Assembly: GCF_029392815.1 (NCBI RefSeq)
Contig: NZ_CP113942.1
Coordinates: 310,001-374,000 of the forward strand
DNA: 64,000 nt
Source: Bifidobacterium sp. ESL0682
GTDB lineage: Bacteria > Actinomycetota > Actinomycetes > Actinomycetales > Bifidobacteriaceae
Direction of reading: 5' to 3'
Numbering within the stretch: position 1 is the first letter of the stretch; each line of letters opens with the position of its first letter. Shown piece after piece: positions 8,906-17,109 of the stretch. The position numbers were made by a program, and so were the translations under genes. Below the pieces are notes generated by a model. It searched no databases and was not told the DNA's origin. It saw nothing but the letters and a program-made list of their open reading frames with translations.

Positions 8906-9885
8906 TTAACCGATATTGCCGCGCTGGGCTTTTCTGCGTCCGTTGATAATGAGGACGAGTGCCAGGATCGCAAGGATGAATCCGGCTACCACCAGCACGC
9001 CGACCCCTCCGAACAACGCGAACGTCAGGCGCGGCTGCGGACCGAATACCACCAACAGCGCGAACGCCCAAACCGCGATGATGATGACGGTGATGACGAA
9101 AATACGGGTGAAATGTGCGAGTTTTCTGATGCCGGCAATAAGCGTATTAAAAGCACGGTCGGCAAGGGCATGGCCCGTGGCGCTTGTGTGCTTGCGGCCA
9201 TGGTGCTGGAGCTGGCAGCAGAAGCTTTCGTTGTTGCGGACGCGGCTTGCTGCGATGCCGTTACGGGGTTCATGGAATCCTGCGACTGCTTGACGTCGCG
9301 AAGAATGAGCAGTTCGACCAGCTCGATGGCCAGCGCCAAGGTGATGATGAGGTTAACCCCGCCGAAATACGCGTGCTGCGATCCCTCCGGGAACTGATTG
9401 CCGGCCACGCAAATCGCCAAGCTATAAATAAAGGCTCCCGTGGCTCCCAGCGAAATCAGCGAATTGACATCCGGTGCGCGGCGGCTCAACGCATGCCAGC
9501 CTTCGCGATGGATTGGAGCGCCGCATAGGAACATCGTCGGTGTGGTCACAATGGCCTGCAGCCAGGGGTTGACCAGCCAATCGGGCACCAGCGAGGTGCT
9601 GAAACGGTTGAGAAGAGAAGGGATGAAGACGATGACGGTGAGCACTACGGCGAGGATGAGCAAACGCGAGATACGCGAGATCTGGTCCGTTATTTGAGCA
9701 CCCGGCGCGCTGTCGTCAGAGTCATGGTCGTCATCGTTGCCATTGTTGGGATTCCGCAGCCCCTGCAGCGCCGCTTCGACCGGCGACCTGTCCGAAATAG
9801 ACGAACGGAAAAAGAGGATGATGAGCCAAGTTGCCAGTGCGGCGAGCACCACCGCCAAGCCGCCCATGAATAAGTCGAATCCCAC
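8906..9885 (-). pseudogene. Relic of a P1B-type metal ATPase: membrane parts only, frameshifted
   Basis: The first frame (from the ATG at 9885) encodes an N-terminal membrane segment, then pieces matching TM1-TM4 of copper/heavy-metal P-type ATPases: WLQAIVTTPTMFLCG, the typical HREGWHALSRRAPDVNSLIS helix-turn, GATGAFIYSL and LIITLALAIELVEL. An Ala/Ser/Thr-rich linker follows where the actuator domain with its TGE motif should be. Near 9160-9200 the reading moves to another frame, which carries HALADRAFNTLI, TM5 (FVITVIIIAVWAFALL), FGPQPRLTFAL and a last helix up to TAA at 8906-8908. That stretch matches the TM5-TM6 region, but the CPC metal site, the DKTGT phosphorylation domain and the nucleotide domain are absent. 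It cannot pump metal as it stands. If the frame change is a sequence error, it would be a catalytic-domain-free membrane protein. Confidence 0.75.
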
Positions 9886-10194
9886 GGTTCCTCCTTGATT
9901 GTTCTTTCATCATCGCAGTTTCATGCTTCGATATCCCAGCTGACGCGATGATTGACACGAGATATACGCACGTCGTGTTCGGTTATTAGGCAAGGTGGCG
10001 TTTCGGCTCGTATTGATGAGTGGTGGGAGAGCAGCGATATAGGTTTGTGAAGGCGTCGATATGGTTATTGACGAAAAGTGTGCGAATCCAGTTGCCCTGC
10101 ACAGTTGGCGGCGAATTTTGAATCTGGAAGCGTCGCTGATTCTCTCGTTGACGTCGCCTTTGGCTCGTCGATAGTATCTTGTGTAATAGAACGT
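9886..10194. other. Intergenic region between ATPase relic and rmuC
   Basis: No convincing gene is seen. It separates divergent genes and holds the candidate rmuC promoter at its right end. An in-frame extension of rmuC back to 10078 lacks a ribosome site and does not look like protein of this family. Confidence 0.5.
10148..10177 (+). promoter_or_regulatory. Candidate rmuC promoter
   Basis: TTGACG (10148-10153) and TAGTAT (10172-10177) are spaced by 18 bases. The predicted transcript start is only about 10 bases before the rmuC ATG, so the message would have a very short leader, in keeping with the absence of a clear ribosome site. Confidence 0.5.
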
Positions 10195-11544
10195 ATGTTC
10201 GAAAATCCTGTAGTGGCAATCGTGTTGGTCATCCTCGCTGCGGCGCTGGGGCTGGTGGCCGGATTCGTGATGGGCAAATCCAAGGGGCAGGAAGCCGCGC
10301 GGAGCGTCAAAAATTCCGATATTGAAGAGGCACAGGCGCAGAATGATGAGCTTCGTCGGCAGGTAGGGACGCTTACCACGCAGGCCGCTCAATATCGTAC
10401 GCAGTCCGACGGGTTGAACCAGCAGCTGGCTTTTGTCAAATCGCAGCTGGCACAGGCCCAGCAGGCCGAACAATTGAGGGTGCAGAGGCAGCAGGAGCAG
10501 GAACGCGAGGCGGCCCAACGCAAGCAGGCTGAACAGGCCAAGGCGATGGCCGAGCAGAGCAAGGTGCTTTCGGCGCTTGCGCCCGTGCAGAAGAACCTTG
10601 ATGCCTTGCAGCAGAAGGTCACACAGATCGAGGAAGGCCGCAAGCAGGAGATGGGTTCCTTGGGCCAGCAGCTCAAGGGCTTGAACGAGCAGCAGACCCG
10701 TTTGGACAAGGAGACCAGTTCGCTTTCGGCCGCATTGCGCAACAACAAGGTCCGTGGCGCATGGGGTGAGGCGCAGCTGCGCAACATCGTGGAGTCGGCA
10801 GGTCTTCTGGAACATGTCGATTTCGATACGCAGGTTGTTGTCACCGATCCGGAAGGCCGCGTGCAACGGCCGGATATGGTGGTCTATCTGCCCGGTGGCA
10901 AGACCATTCCCATCGATGCCAAGGCCCCGTATTCCGATTACCAGCGTGCCTGCGAGATTCCCGACACTGCCTCCGAAGACGAGCTCAAGCGGCGCGACCA
11001 ATTGCTGCAGGCTCATGCCAAGGCGCTGCGCGAACATGTCAAGACTTTGGGCGACAAGGCCTACTGGAATGCGTTCGACACCACCCCCGATTTCGTTATT
11101 GCCTTTATTCCCAACGATGCCTTGCTTGAGGCGGCTTTGAAGGTCGATCCGACGTTGATGGATGATGCGTTCGCCAGGAAAGTGGCGCTGACCTCGCCGG
11201 TCACCTTGTGGGCCGTACTGAAGTCGGTGGCTTTCGCTTGGCAGCAGCAGAGCCTCACCGATGACGCCAAAATGCTCTTCGACCTTTCGCGTGAACTCTA
11301 CGAACGCTTTGCGGTTTTGGGCGACAAGGCCAACAAGCTCGGCCACTCCATTACCCGCACGGTTTCGGCGTATAACGCTTTCGCCTCGTCGCTGGAATCG
11401 CGTGTGTTGGTCACGGCACGTAAAATGCAGAAGATTGATTCGAGCAAGGTCATCGACCCGGTCGAGATGGTCGATTCCGACAAGACCGATGTGCATGAGC
11501 TGACCGCGCCCGAGCTGGATCTTGAGTCTGAGGAGCAGGAGTAA
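10195..11544 (+). CDS. rmuC: RmuC-family DNA recombination protein
   Basis: RmuC proteins limit recombination at inverted repeats and carry a PD-(D/E)XK nuclease-like core. A membrane anchor (residues about 5-25, VVAIVLVILAAALGLVAGFVMG) is followed by a long Gln/Glu/Ala-rich coiled coil to about residue 190. The RmuC core then shows NNKVRGAWGEAQLRNIVE, the PDMVVYLPGGKTIPIDAKAPY segment with the nuclease-type Asp...DAK, and FVIAFIPNDALLEAAL. I chose the ATG at 10195 (449 residues) because it opens directly on the anchor. The stop overlaps the next start in TAATG. Confidence 0.93.
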   Translation: MFENPVVAIVLVILAAALGLVAGFVMGKSKGQEAARSVKNSDIEEAQAQNDELRRQVGTLTTQAAQYRTQSDGLNQQLAFVKSQLAQAQQAEQLRVQRQQEQEREAAQRKQAEQAKAMAEQSKVLSALAPVQKNLDALQQKVTQIEEGRKQEMGSLGQQLKGLNEQQTRLDKETSSLSAALRNNKVRGAWGEAQLRNIVESAGLLEHVDFDTQVVVTDPEGRVQRPDMVVYLPGGKTIPIDAKAPYSDYQRACEIPDTASEDELKRRDQLLQAHAKALREHVKTLGDKAYWNAFDTTPDFVIAFIPNDALLEAALKVDPTLMDDAFARKVALTSPVTLWAVLKSVAFAWQQQSLTDDAKMLFDLSRELYERFAVLGDKANKLGHSITRTVSAYNAFASSLESRVLVTARKMQKIDSSKVIDPVEMVDSDKTDVHELTAPELDLESEEQE

Positions 11545-12230
11545 TGAGTGCCGAAAACGGCAATGCCGAGGTTGAAGGCGAGAAGAGGGGCGGAGCCAAG
11601 AGCAGTGCGACGATCTGCAAGGGTAAAAGCGAATTAAGCACGCTGCTGCAGGCGGCGGTAACGCGGAAGCCGTTCAGTGAGTTGTTTGACGTGAGCCTTG
11701 ACCATCGCGGTGCCGAGCTGATTGGTGACGCTTTGCTTGATGCGCTCGAGAAGCGGGGCTTTGGCCTTGATGATTTCGATGCCGTTGGTGCACTGACCGC
11801 TGCCGCCGTGCCGATGGTGGTTGCAGTGATGCAGGCTGCCCATGCCCGTGATCGTGAACTCGACGGTTTCGTGATGGACTTTGTATATCCTTCGATCAAA
11901 GGTCCGTCCATCGCCGGCAAGCGTGTGGTATTGCTGGATTCTTGGCTTTCCGAAAAATCGTATGTGCAGACCTCATCTCTGGTCACCTTGCGTAATGGCA
12001 ACGAACTGAGCCTTGATTTCAGTGTTGTTGAGCATGAGGATGCGCAAGTGGTTGCTATCGCCTCGCTGATTGGTGGTGTGAGCGGTGATGCGGATTCCGG
12101 CAGCATCAAAGTCATCAATCCCGTTTCTCATGAAGAAAAGAACCTGCCGTTCGTGATGGCCTTTGATGAGGACGATCTGCGTAATGGTGAATTGGGTGAG
12201 GAAGCCTCTGCCGCAAAGAAGGTCGACTGA
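11544..12230 (+). CDS. Phosphoribosyltransferase-fold protein, orotate PRTase-like, degenerate site
   Basis: This 228-residue protein overlaps the rmuC stop by one base and precedes a SpoU methyltransferase by one base. Residues about 50-150 read as a type I PRTase fold related to PyrE: a hydrophobic segment (FDAVGALTAAAVPMVVAVM), a strand-turn (GFVMDFVYPSIKGPSI), then GKRVVLLDSWLSEKSYVQT. In active PRTases the last segment is VxVDDvxTTGxS; here the second Asp is Ser and the TTG is EKS. PRPP binding is therefore probably impaired or lost. It could be a regulatory or scaffolding relative; I would not call it a working PyrE. Confidence 0.6.
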   Translation: MSAENGNAEVEGEKRGGAKSSATICKGKSELSTLLQAAVTRKPFSELFDVSLDHRGAELIGDALLDALEKRGFGLDDFDAVGALTAAAVPMVVAVMQAAHARDRELDGFVMDFVYPSIKGPSIAGKRVVLLDSWLSEKSYVQTSSLVTLRNGNELSLDFSVVEHEDAQVVAIASLIGGVSGDADSGSIKVINPVSHEEKNLPFVMAFDEDDLRNGELGEEASAAKKVD

Positions 12231-12231
12231 T

Positions 12232-13023
12232 ATGCGTGAACCTAACCCGATAACCGTTGCTGCACAGGCTTCCGATGAGCCGGTGTTCCGTGAAGTAGGT
12301 GTCGGCCCGTGGTCTGAAGTCCATCCCGATGAGCCTCGTCCCGATGACCCCCAGTCGCCGAATTTCGATGAACGGTACGATTCGGAATTGCTTGACAACG
12401 GTGACCGTCGCAATGTGCTCGACAGGTTCCGCTACTGGTCGGTTGCCGCCATCAAGGCCGATCTCGACCATCAAGGCCGTCATGACTTTGAAGTGGCCGT
12501 CGAAAACTGGACGCACGATTTCAACATCGGCTCCATGGTGCGCACAGCCAACGCCTTCGCCGCCCGTAAGGTCCATATCGTCGGTCCTCACAAATGGAAC
12601 CGCAAGGGCGCGCTGATGACCGAGCTTTATCAGCACGTCGACCACTATCCTTCCATCGAGGAGTTGGTCACAAGCTGGAAGCAAGGCATTGCCGAGGAAA
12701 TCGAACAGGCCGAAGCCGACGAGGCCAAGGCCGAATTCCGGGTGGACAAAGCCCGATACCACCGTATTGCCGAAGACGCCAAAGCCTCGCGCATCATCGC
12801 GCTCGACATCATTCCCGGCGCGGTTCCCATGGAAACCTATCGTTTCCCGAACCGTTGCCTGATGCTTTTCGGTGCCGAGGGCCCGGGTCTCTCGCAGAAA
12901 GCCCTAGAACTTGCTGATGACGTGGTCTACATTTCCCAGTTCGGTTCGGTGCGTTCGATCAACGCCGGTGCCGCCGCCGCAGTCGCGATGCATGGCTGGA
13001 TTTCCCAGCACTTGACCGACTGA
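12232..13023 (+). CDS. SpoU/TrmH-family RNA 2'-O-methyltransferase
   Basis: These knotted (SPOUT) enzymes methylate ribose 2'-OH in rRNA or tRNA using S-adenosylmethionine. The three family motifs are present: NIGSMVRTANAF, LMLFGAEGPGLS and SVRSINAGAAAAVAMHGW, the last two building the SAM-binding knot. An N-terminal stretch of about 85 residues and a charged Glu/Ala-rich insertion at about 145-170 are not part of the core. The ATG at 12232 follows the previous stop by one base, with AGAAGGT ahead of it. The RNA target cannot be told from sequence. Confidence 0.88.
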   Translation: MREPNPITVAAQASDEPVFREVGVGPWSEVHPDEPRPDDPQSPNFDERYDSELLDNGDRRNVLDRFRYWSVAAIKADLDHQGRHDFEVAVENWTHDFNIGSMVRTANAFAARKVHIVGPHKWNRKGALMTELYQHVDHYPSIEELVTSWKQGIAEEIEQAEADEAKAEFRVDKARYHRIAEDAKASRIIALDIIPGAVPMETYRFPNRCLMLFGAEGPGLSQKALELADDVVYISQFGSVRSINAGAAAAVAMHGWISQHLTD

Positions 13024-13090
13024 ATGAGGACAGCAAGGGGCGGTTTAAGTAACGTGATGACTAAAGTCATCGAACCCTGATTTATCCCTG

Positions 13091-13135
13091 AAATATCATC
13101 GATACGCGCATCGATATTTTTCAGCATGTTATATT
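13091..13135 (+). promoter_or_regulatory. Candidate operator and leaderless start for ABC exporter
   Basis: ATCGAT-N6-ATCGAT at 13098-13115 sits inside a larger imperfect dyad running from about 13091 to 13119. A TATATT -10-like hexamer at 13130-13135 ends 6 bases before the ATG at 13142, and no ribosome site is seen, so the transcript may be leaderless. No good -35 is visible, as if activation or repression at the dyad matters. Function is inferred. Confidence 0.4.
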
Positions 13136-13141
13136 CGAATC

Positions 13142-14161
13142 ATGATTCAAATAACCAATTTGACCAAACGATTCGGGTCCAAAGTCGCGCTTGACAACGT
13201 TAGCTTCACCGCCGAAGACGGCAAAGTGACAGGCTTCCTCGGCCCTAACGGTGCAGGAAAATCCACCACGATGCGCGCGGCACTCGGCCTGATTTCCGCC
13301 GATTCCGGTCGTGCACTCATCGACGGCGGTGATTTCCGCAAAGCCGGTGCCCCGATGACCTGTGTCGGTGCGGTGCTCGATGCCAAATCCGCCCATAAAA
13401 ACCGTTCCGCATACGCGCATCTGCGCTCGCTCGCGCTGACCAATGGCATTTCCAAGCGTCGCGTCGACGAGGTCATCGATATGACCGGCCTCTTCAGTGT
13501 CAAAAAGCGCAAAGCCGGCAACTTCTCGCTTGGCATGAGTCAGCGGCTTTCCATCGCCGCCGCCCTCTTGGGCGATCCGCACAACCTGGTTCTGGACGAG
13601 CCGGTCAACGGTCTCGATCCCGAAGGCGTCAAATGGGTACGTGAGCTGTGCCGCTACTGCGCCAGCGAGGGGCGAGCAGTGCTGCTGAGCTCGCATCTGA
13701 TGAGCGAGGTCGCGCTGACGGCCGACAATCTGGTCATTATCGGCCAAGGCAAGATTCTCGAAACGACCACCGTCAACGATTTCGTCTCCGAGCATTCCAC
13801 TAATTCCATTCGCGTGGTCACCCCGGAACCGCAGAAGCTGCAGGCCATTTTCGCCAACGCTCCGCAGGTAAAGGTGCAACCCGACCAACGTTCCTCGTCC
13901 GATCCGCGCGAAGGCGCCGTGTTCCATATCACCGGAGCCGATCTCAAGGCAACGGCTCAGGTCTTCGCCCAAGCGCAATTGGTGACCTACGAGCTGGTCG
14001 AGGAAAAGGTTTCGCTGGAAGAGGCTTACATGGCGCTCACCCATTCGCAGGTGCAATATGCCACGCATGAATTGCCCGGCCAGCAGCCGATCCAATATGC
14101 CGGCTCAGCACAGCAGAACAATACTCCCGCAACGCAGCAGGATGGGGAAGAGGCACGATGA
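13142..14161 (+). CDS. ABC transporter ATP-binding protein
   Basis: Cytoplasmic ATPase of an ABC-2 type exporter. Walker A is GPNGAGKSTT, the signature is the slightly unusual FSLGMSQRLSIA, Walker B is NLVLDEPVNGLD, and the H-loop is LLSSHLMSE. The last 100 residues are a variable domain typical of this drug/peptide-export subfamily. The 4-base ATGA overlap with the next gene shows it is paired with the permease. The substrate cannot be read; antimicrobial peptide or lipid export are common roles in the family. Confidence 0.93.
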   Translation: MIQITNLTKRFGSKVALDNVSFTAEDGKVTGFLGPNGAGKSTTMRAALGLISADSGRALIDGGDFRKAGAPMTCVGAVLDAKSAHKNRSAYAHLRSLALTNGISKRRVDEVIDMTGLFSVKKRKAGNFSLGMSQRLSIAAALLGDPHNLVLDEPVNGLDPEGVKWVRELCRYCASEGRAVLLSSHLMSEVALTADNLVIIGQGKILETTTVNDFVSEHSTNSIRVVTPEPQKLQAIFANAPQVKVQPDQRSSSDPREGAVFHITGADLKATAQVFAQAQLVTYELVEEKVSLEEAYMALTHSQVQYATHELPGQQPIQYAGSAQQNNTPATQQDGEEAR

Positions 14162-15192
14162 TGGCGAATACCATGACGAACACGAATATGAGAGCCACGA
14201 CAATGACAGACACGACAACCATGATGGCAACCAATACGGCAGCGAATGCAAGGAGCTCCAAGACCGTGCAAAAGCGGCAATCAAAGGCCACCAATGGGCG
14301 TCCCGCGAACCTCAACCGCAACCGCAGCATGGCTCATGCACATCTGAGCTTCTTCGGCAGCATCCGCTCCGAACTGTTGAAACTCTTCAGCCTGGCTTCA
14401 ACACTCTGGCTTTCGGCCGTTTCTTTCCTCACGACGATTGGTTTCGCCGCCCTGTTCGCGTGGAGCATCAAGCAGGAGAGCTATTACAGCGATCAAGGCA
14501 AGAAGCTGACGACGCCCATTCCGATTCCGCATTCCGTCCTGTTCGAATGCGTCACGCAGAGTCTCGCCATCGGTATCGTGCTGATAGGTGTGGTCGCGAT
14601 TTTGTCGATCACCGGCGAATACGCTACCTCGTCGGTGCAGATGTCGCTGGTCGTCAACCCGCGGCGCGTGATGTTCATGAATGCCAAGGCCGTTGCGGTG
14701 ACGATCTATTCCTTCGTGCTTTCGCTGGTCACGCTGCTGATTTCCTGGGGCGTGGTCGAGGCGATGCTTGCTGGGTCCAAGCAGACGCCGCTCGGTGCGA
14801 AAGAGCACTGGCTTCCGTTGATTGTCATTCTCGGCGGTGCTGCGATGACGACATTGGTTGCGGAATTTGCGCTGGGATTGGGCGCGATGGTGCGCTCGAC
14901 AGCCGGCGCCGTGGTTATTTTCGTATTGATTTACACGATGGCCACTTCGATTTTCGGCATCATTTCCAGTCTTTCGAAGCACATGCTCTGGGCCAATTGG
15001 TGCTCGCAGCTGATGCCGTCGACGCTGGTAAGCACCTTCCTCACAGGCAAGGCCTCGGAACTGGAAGCCGGCATGGTGCCCAAGGGCTGGCCCGTTCCCG
15101 GCTGGTGGCAGAGCGGTCTGCTCATGCTGGCCTGGGCCGTTGTCTTCTACGTCATCGGTACGCTGATTGTGCGCCATCGCGACGTGAAATAA
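14158..15192 (+). CDS. ABC-2 type transporter permease
   Basis: The membrane partner of the preceding ATPase. From about residue 60 there are around six membrane segments, including TLWLSAVSFLTTIGFAALFA, IGIVLIGVVAILSI, IYSFVLSLVTLLISWG, AVVIFVLIYTMATSIFGI and LLMLAWAVVFYVIGTLIV. The first 60 residues are an odd, Met/Thr/Asn-rich hydrophilic stretch; translation may really begin nearer MAHAHLSFFG. Start 14158 is kept because ATGA overlaps the ATPase stop. Confidence 0.85.
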   Translation: MMANTMTNTNMRATTMTDTTTMMATNTAANARSSKTVQKRQSKATNGRPANLNRNRSMAHAHLSFFGSIRSELLKLFSLASTLWLSAVSFLTTIGFAALFAWSIKQESYYSDQGKKLTTPIPIPHSVLFECVTQSLAIGIVLIGVVAILSITGEYATSSVQMSLVVNPRRVMFMNAKAVAVTIYSFVLSLVTLLISWGVVEAMLAGSKQTPLGAKEHWLPLIVILGGAAMTTLVAEFALGLGAMVRSTAGAVVIFVLIYTMATSIFGIISSLSKHMLWANWCSQLMPSTLVSTFLTGKASELEAGMVPKGWPVPGWWQSGLLMLAWAVVFYVIGTLIVRHRDVK

Positions 15193-15246
15193 ACAGCTGT
15201 GCTGCCGGTCACCTGAACGTCACAGACGACTCATATAGTTAAGGTT

Positions 15247-15546
15247 ATGCCTACTTTCACAAGAGAAACAGTCGAGCATCTGGGCCATCTCGCCCAGATC
15301 GCGCTCACCGACGAGGAAGCGACCCGCATGCAAGGCGAGTTGAACGTCATCGCCGATTCCATCAACAAGGTGCAGGAAGTCGCGTCCGATGACGTCGAGC
15401 CTACTGCCAACCCGGTCCCGCTTGAGGCGTACCTGCGTCCCGATGTCCCCGAAAAGCCGCTGACCCGCGAAGAGGCGCTTTCCGGCGCCCCCGCCACCGA
15501 AGACGGTATGTTTGTGGCACCGCGAATCCTTGGAGGTGACGAGTGA
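15247..15546 (+). CDS. gatC: Asp/Glu-tRNA amidotransferase subunit C
   Basis: GatC is the small clamp subunit that holds GatA and GatB together in the enzyme that converts mischarged Glu-tRNA(Gln) and Asp-tRNA(Asn). The 99-residue protein has the family pattern [20 protein letters not shown] followed by the C-terminal [16 protein letters not shown]...[15 protein letters not shown]. Its TGA overlaps the gatA ATG in GTGATG, so gatCAB is one operon. A -10-like TATAGT at 15232 lies close to the start. Confidence 0.94.
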   Translation: MPTFTRETVEHLGHLAQIALTDEEATRMQGELNVIADSINKVQEVASDDVEPTANPVPLEAYLRPDVPEKPLTREEALSGAPATEDGMFVAPRILGGDE

Positions 15547-17085
15547 TGGCCGAAACAAATGAACTGGTGAAGCTGACCGCCGCGCAGATGGCGGAGAAGA
15601 TTCGCAACAAGGAAGTCTCCAGCCGCGAGCTGGTCGATGCCGAGCTTAGCGTCATTGACGCTGCCGAGCCGGATCTGCACGCCTTCCCTTCATGTTTCCG
15701 CCGATGAGGCACGCGCCCAGGCCGACGAATTCGACAAGAAGAACGCTGCGGGCGATACCGAAGGCCTGCCGGAACTTGCCGGTGTGCCGATTGCCATCAA
15801 GGACATGATCGTCACCAAGGGCATTCCCACGACGGCCGCCTCGAAGATTCTCGAGGGCTGGGTTCCACCTTACGATGCAACGGTTATTACGAAGCTCAAG
15901 GCCGCCGGCATGCCGCTGCTCGGCAAGACCAACCTCGATGAGTTCGCACAGGGTTCCTCCACGGAGCATTCCGCGTTCGGCCCGACCCACAATCCTTGGG
16001 ACACCGAGCGCGTTCCCGGTGGTTCCGGCGGTGGTTCCGCTTCTGCGGTTGCTGCGTTCGAGGCCCCGCTTGCGCTCGGCACCGATACCGGCGGCTCGAT
16101 TCGTCAGCCTGGTTCGTTGACCGGTACGGTCGGCGTCAAGCCGACGTACGGCGGCGTCTCCCGTTTCGGCGCGATTGCCATGGCGAGCTCGCTCGATCAG
16201 ATCGGTCCCGTGTCCCGTAACGTGCTCGATTCTGCACTGCTGCAGGAAATCATCGGCGGCCATGACGTGCGTGACTCCACGTCCATCCCGATGGATGTTC
16301 CGCCAATCGCCAAGGCTGCCCGCGAAGGCTACAAGCGTGACCTCAAGGGTGTGCGCGTCGGCCTGGTCAAGCAACTGAGTGGCGACGGCTATCAGCCCGG
16401 CGTCGAGGCTCGCTTCAACGAAGCCGTCCAGCTTTTGCAAAGCATGGGCGCCGAAGTGGTCGAGGTCGATTGCCCGCATATTGAATATGCTCTTGCGGCC
16501 TACTACATCATCATGCCGTCTGAGGTCAGCTCCAACCTGGCCCGTTACGATGGCATGCGTTATGGCCTGCGCGTGATGCCGCCCGAAGGCGTGCCGCAGA
16601 CCGCCGCCAACATGATGGCCTACACCCGTGAGGCCGGTTTCGGCGATGAGGTCAAGCGCCGTATCATCCTCGGTATCTACGCCCTTTCTGCCGGTTACTA
16701 CGACGCGTGGTACGGCTCGGCGCAGAAGGTCCGTACGCTCATCATCGACGACTTCGCGAAGGCGTTCGAGAAGGCTGACGTACTGGTCGCCCCGACCTCG
16801 CCGACCACCGCGTTCAAGCTGGGCGAGAAGCTGAGTGACCCGCTGACGATGTACATGAGCGATGTCGCCACGATTCCGGCGAACATGGCTGGCATCCCCG
16901 CGATGAGCATCCCCGCAGGCCTTTCCGACGACGGCCTGCCGGTCGGTTTCCAGTTCATGGCCCCGCAGAAGCACGACGAGCAGATGTACAAGCCTGCAGC
17001 CGCGCTTGAAGCGGCACTCGAGGATCAGTGGGGCGGCGCCATCTGGCAGTCCCTCAAGACCCCGTGGCTTGACAGCGCAAAGTAA
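15546..17085 (+). pseudogene. gatA: Asp/Glu-tRNA amidotransferase subunit A, broken by a +1 frameshift
   Basis: GatA is the glutaminase/amidase subunit. From ATG 15546 the frame reads [20 protein letters not shown] through to EPDLHAF, then hits a stop about 14 codons after residue 40 because of one extra C in the run 15686-15688. Removing one C joins it exactly to the rest ([15 protein letters not shown] onward). The rest is intact: VPIAIKDMI (catalytic Lys), the [16 protein letters not shown] segment, the GGSGGGSA serine loop, [11 protein letters not shown], and the C-terminal half to 17085. The repaired protein would be 512 residues, normal for GatA. Since GatCAB is expected to be essential here, a sequence error is more likely than real loss. 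An alternative gene model starting at 15637 would lack the true N-terminus. Confidence 0.9.
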
Positions 17086-17109
17086 TCGGACGGCAAGGAG
17101 CATAAAATC

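Noticed and set aside
11544..12230. Straight annotation as orotate phosphoribosyltransferase (pyrE)
   Set aside because: The PRPP-binding signature is altered, and no other pyrimidine genes are nearby.
14058..15242. A 394-codon plus-strand frame overlapping the ABC permease
   Set aside because: The composition is His/Asp/Arg-rich and not membrane-like; the overlapping frame encodes a convincing permease with a start coupled to its ATPase.
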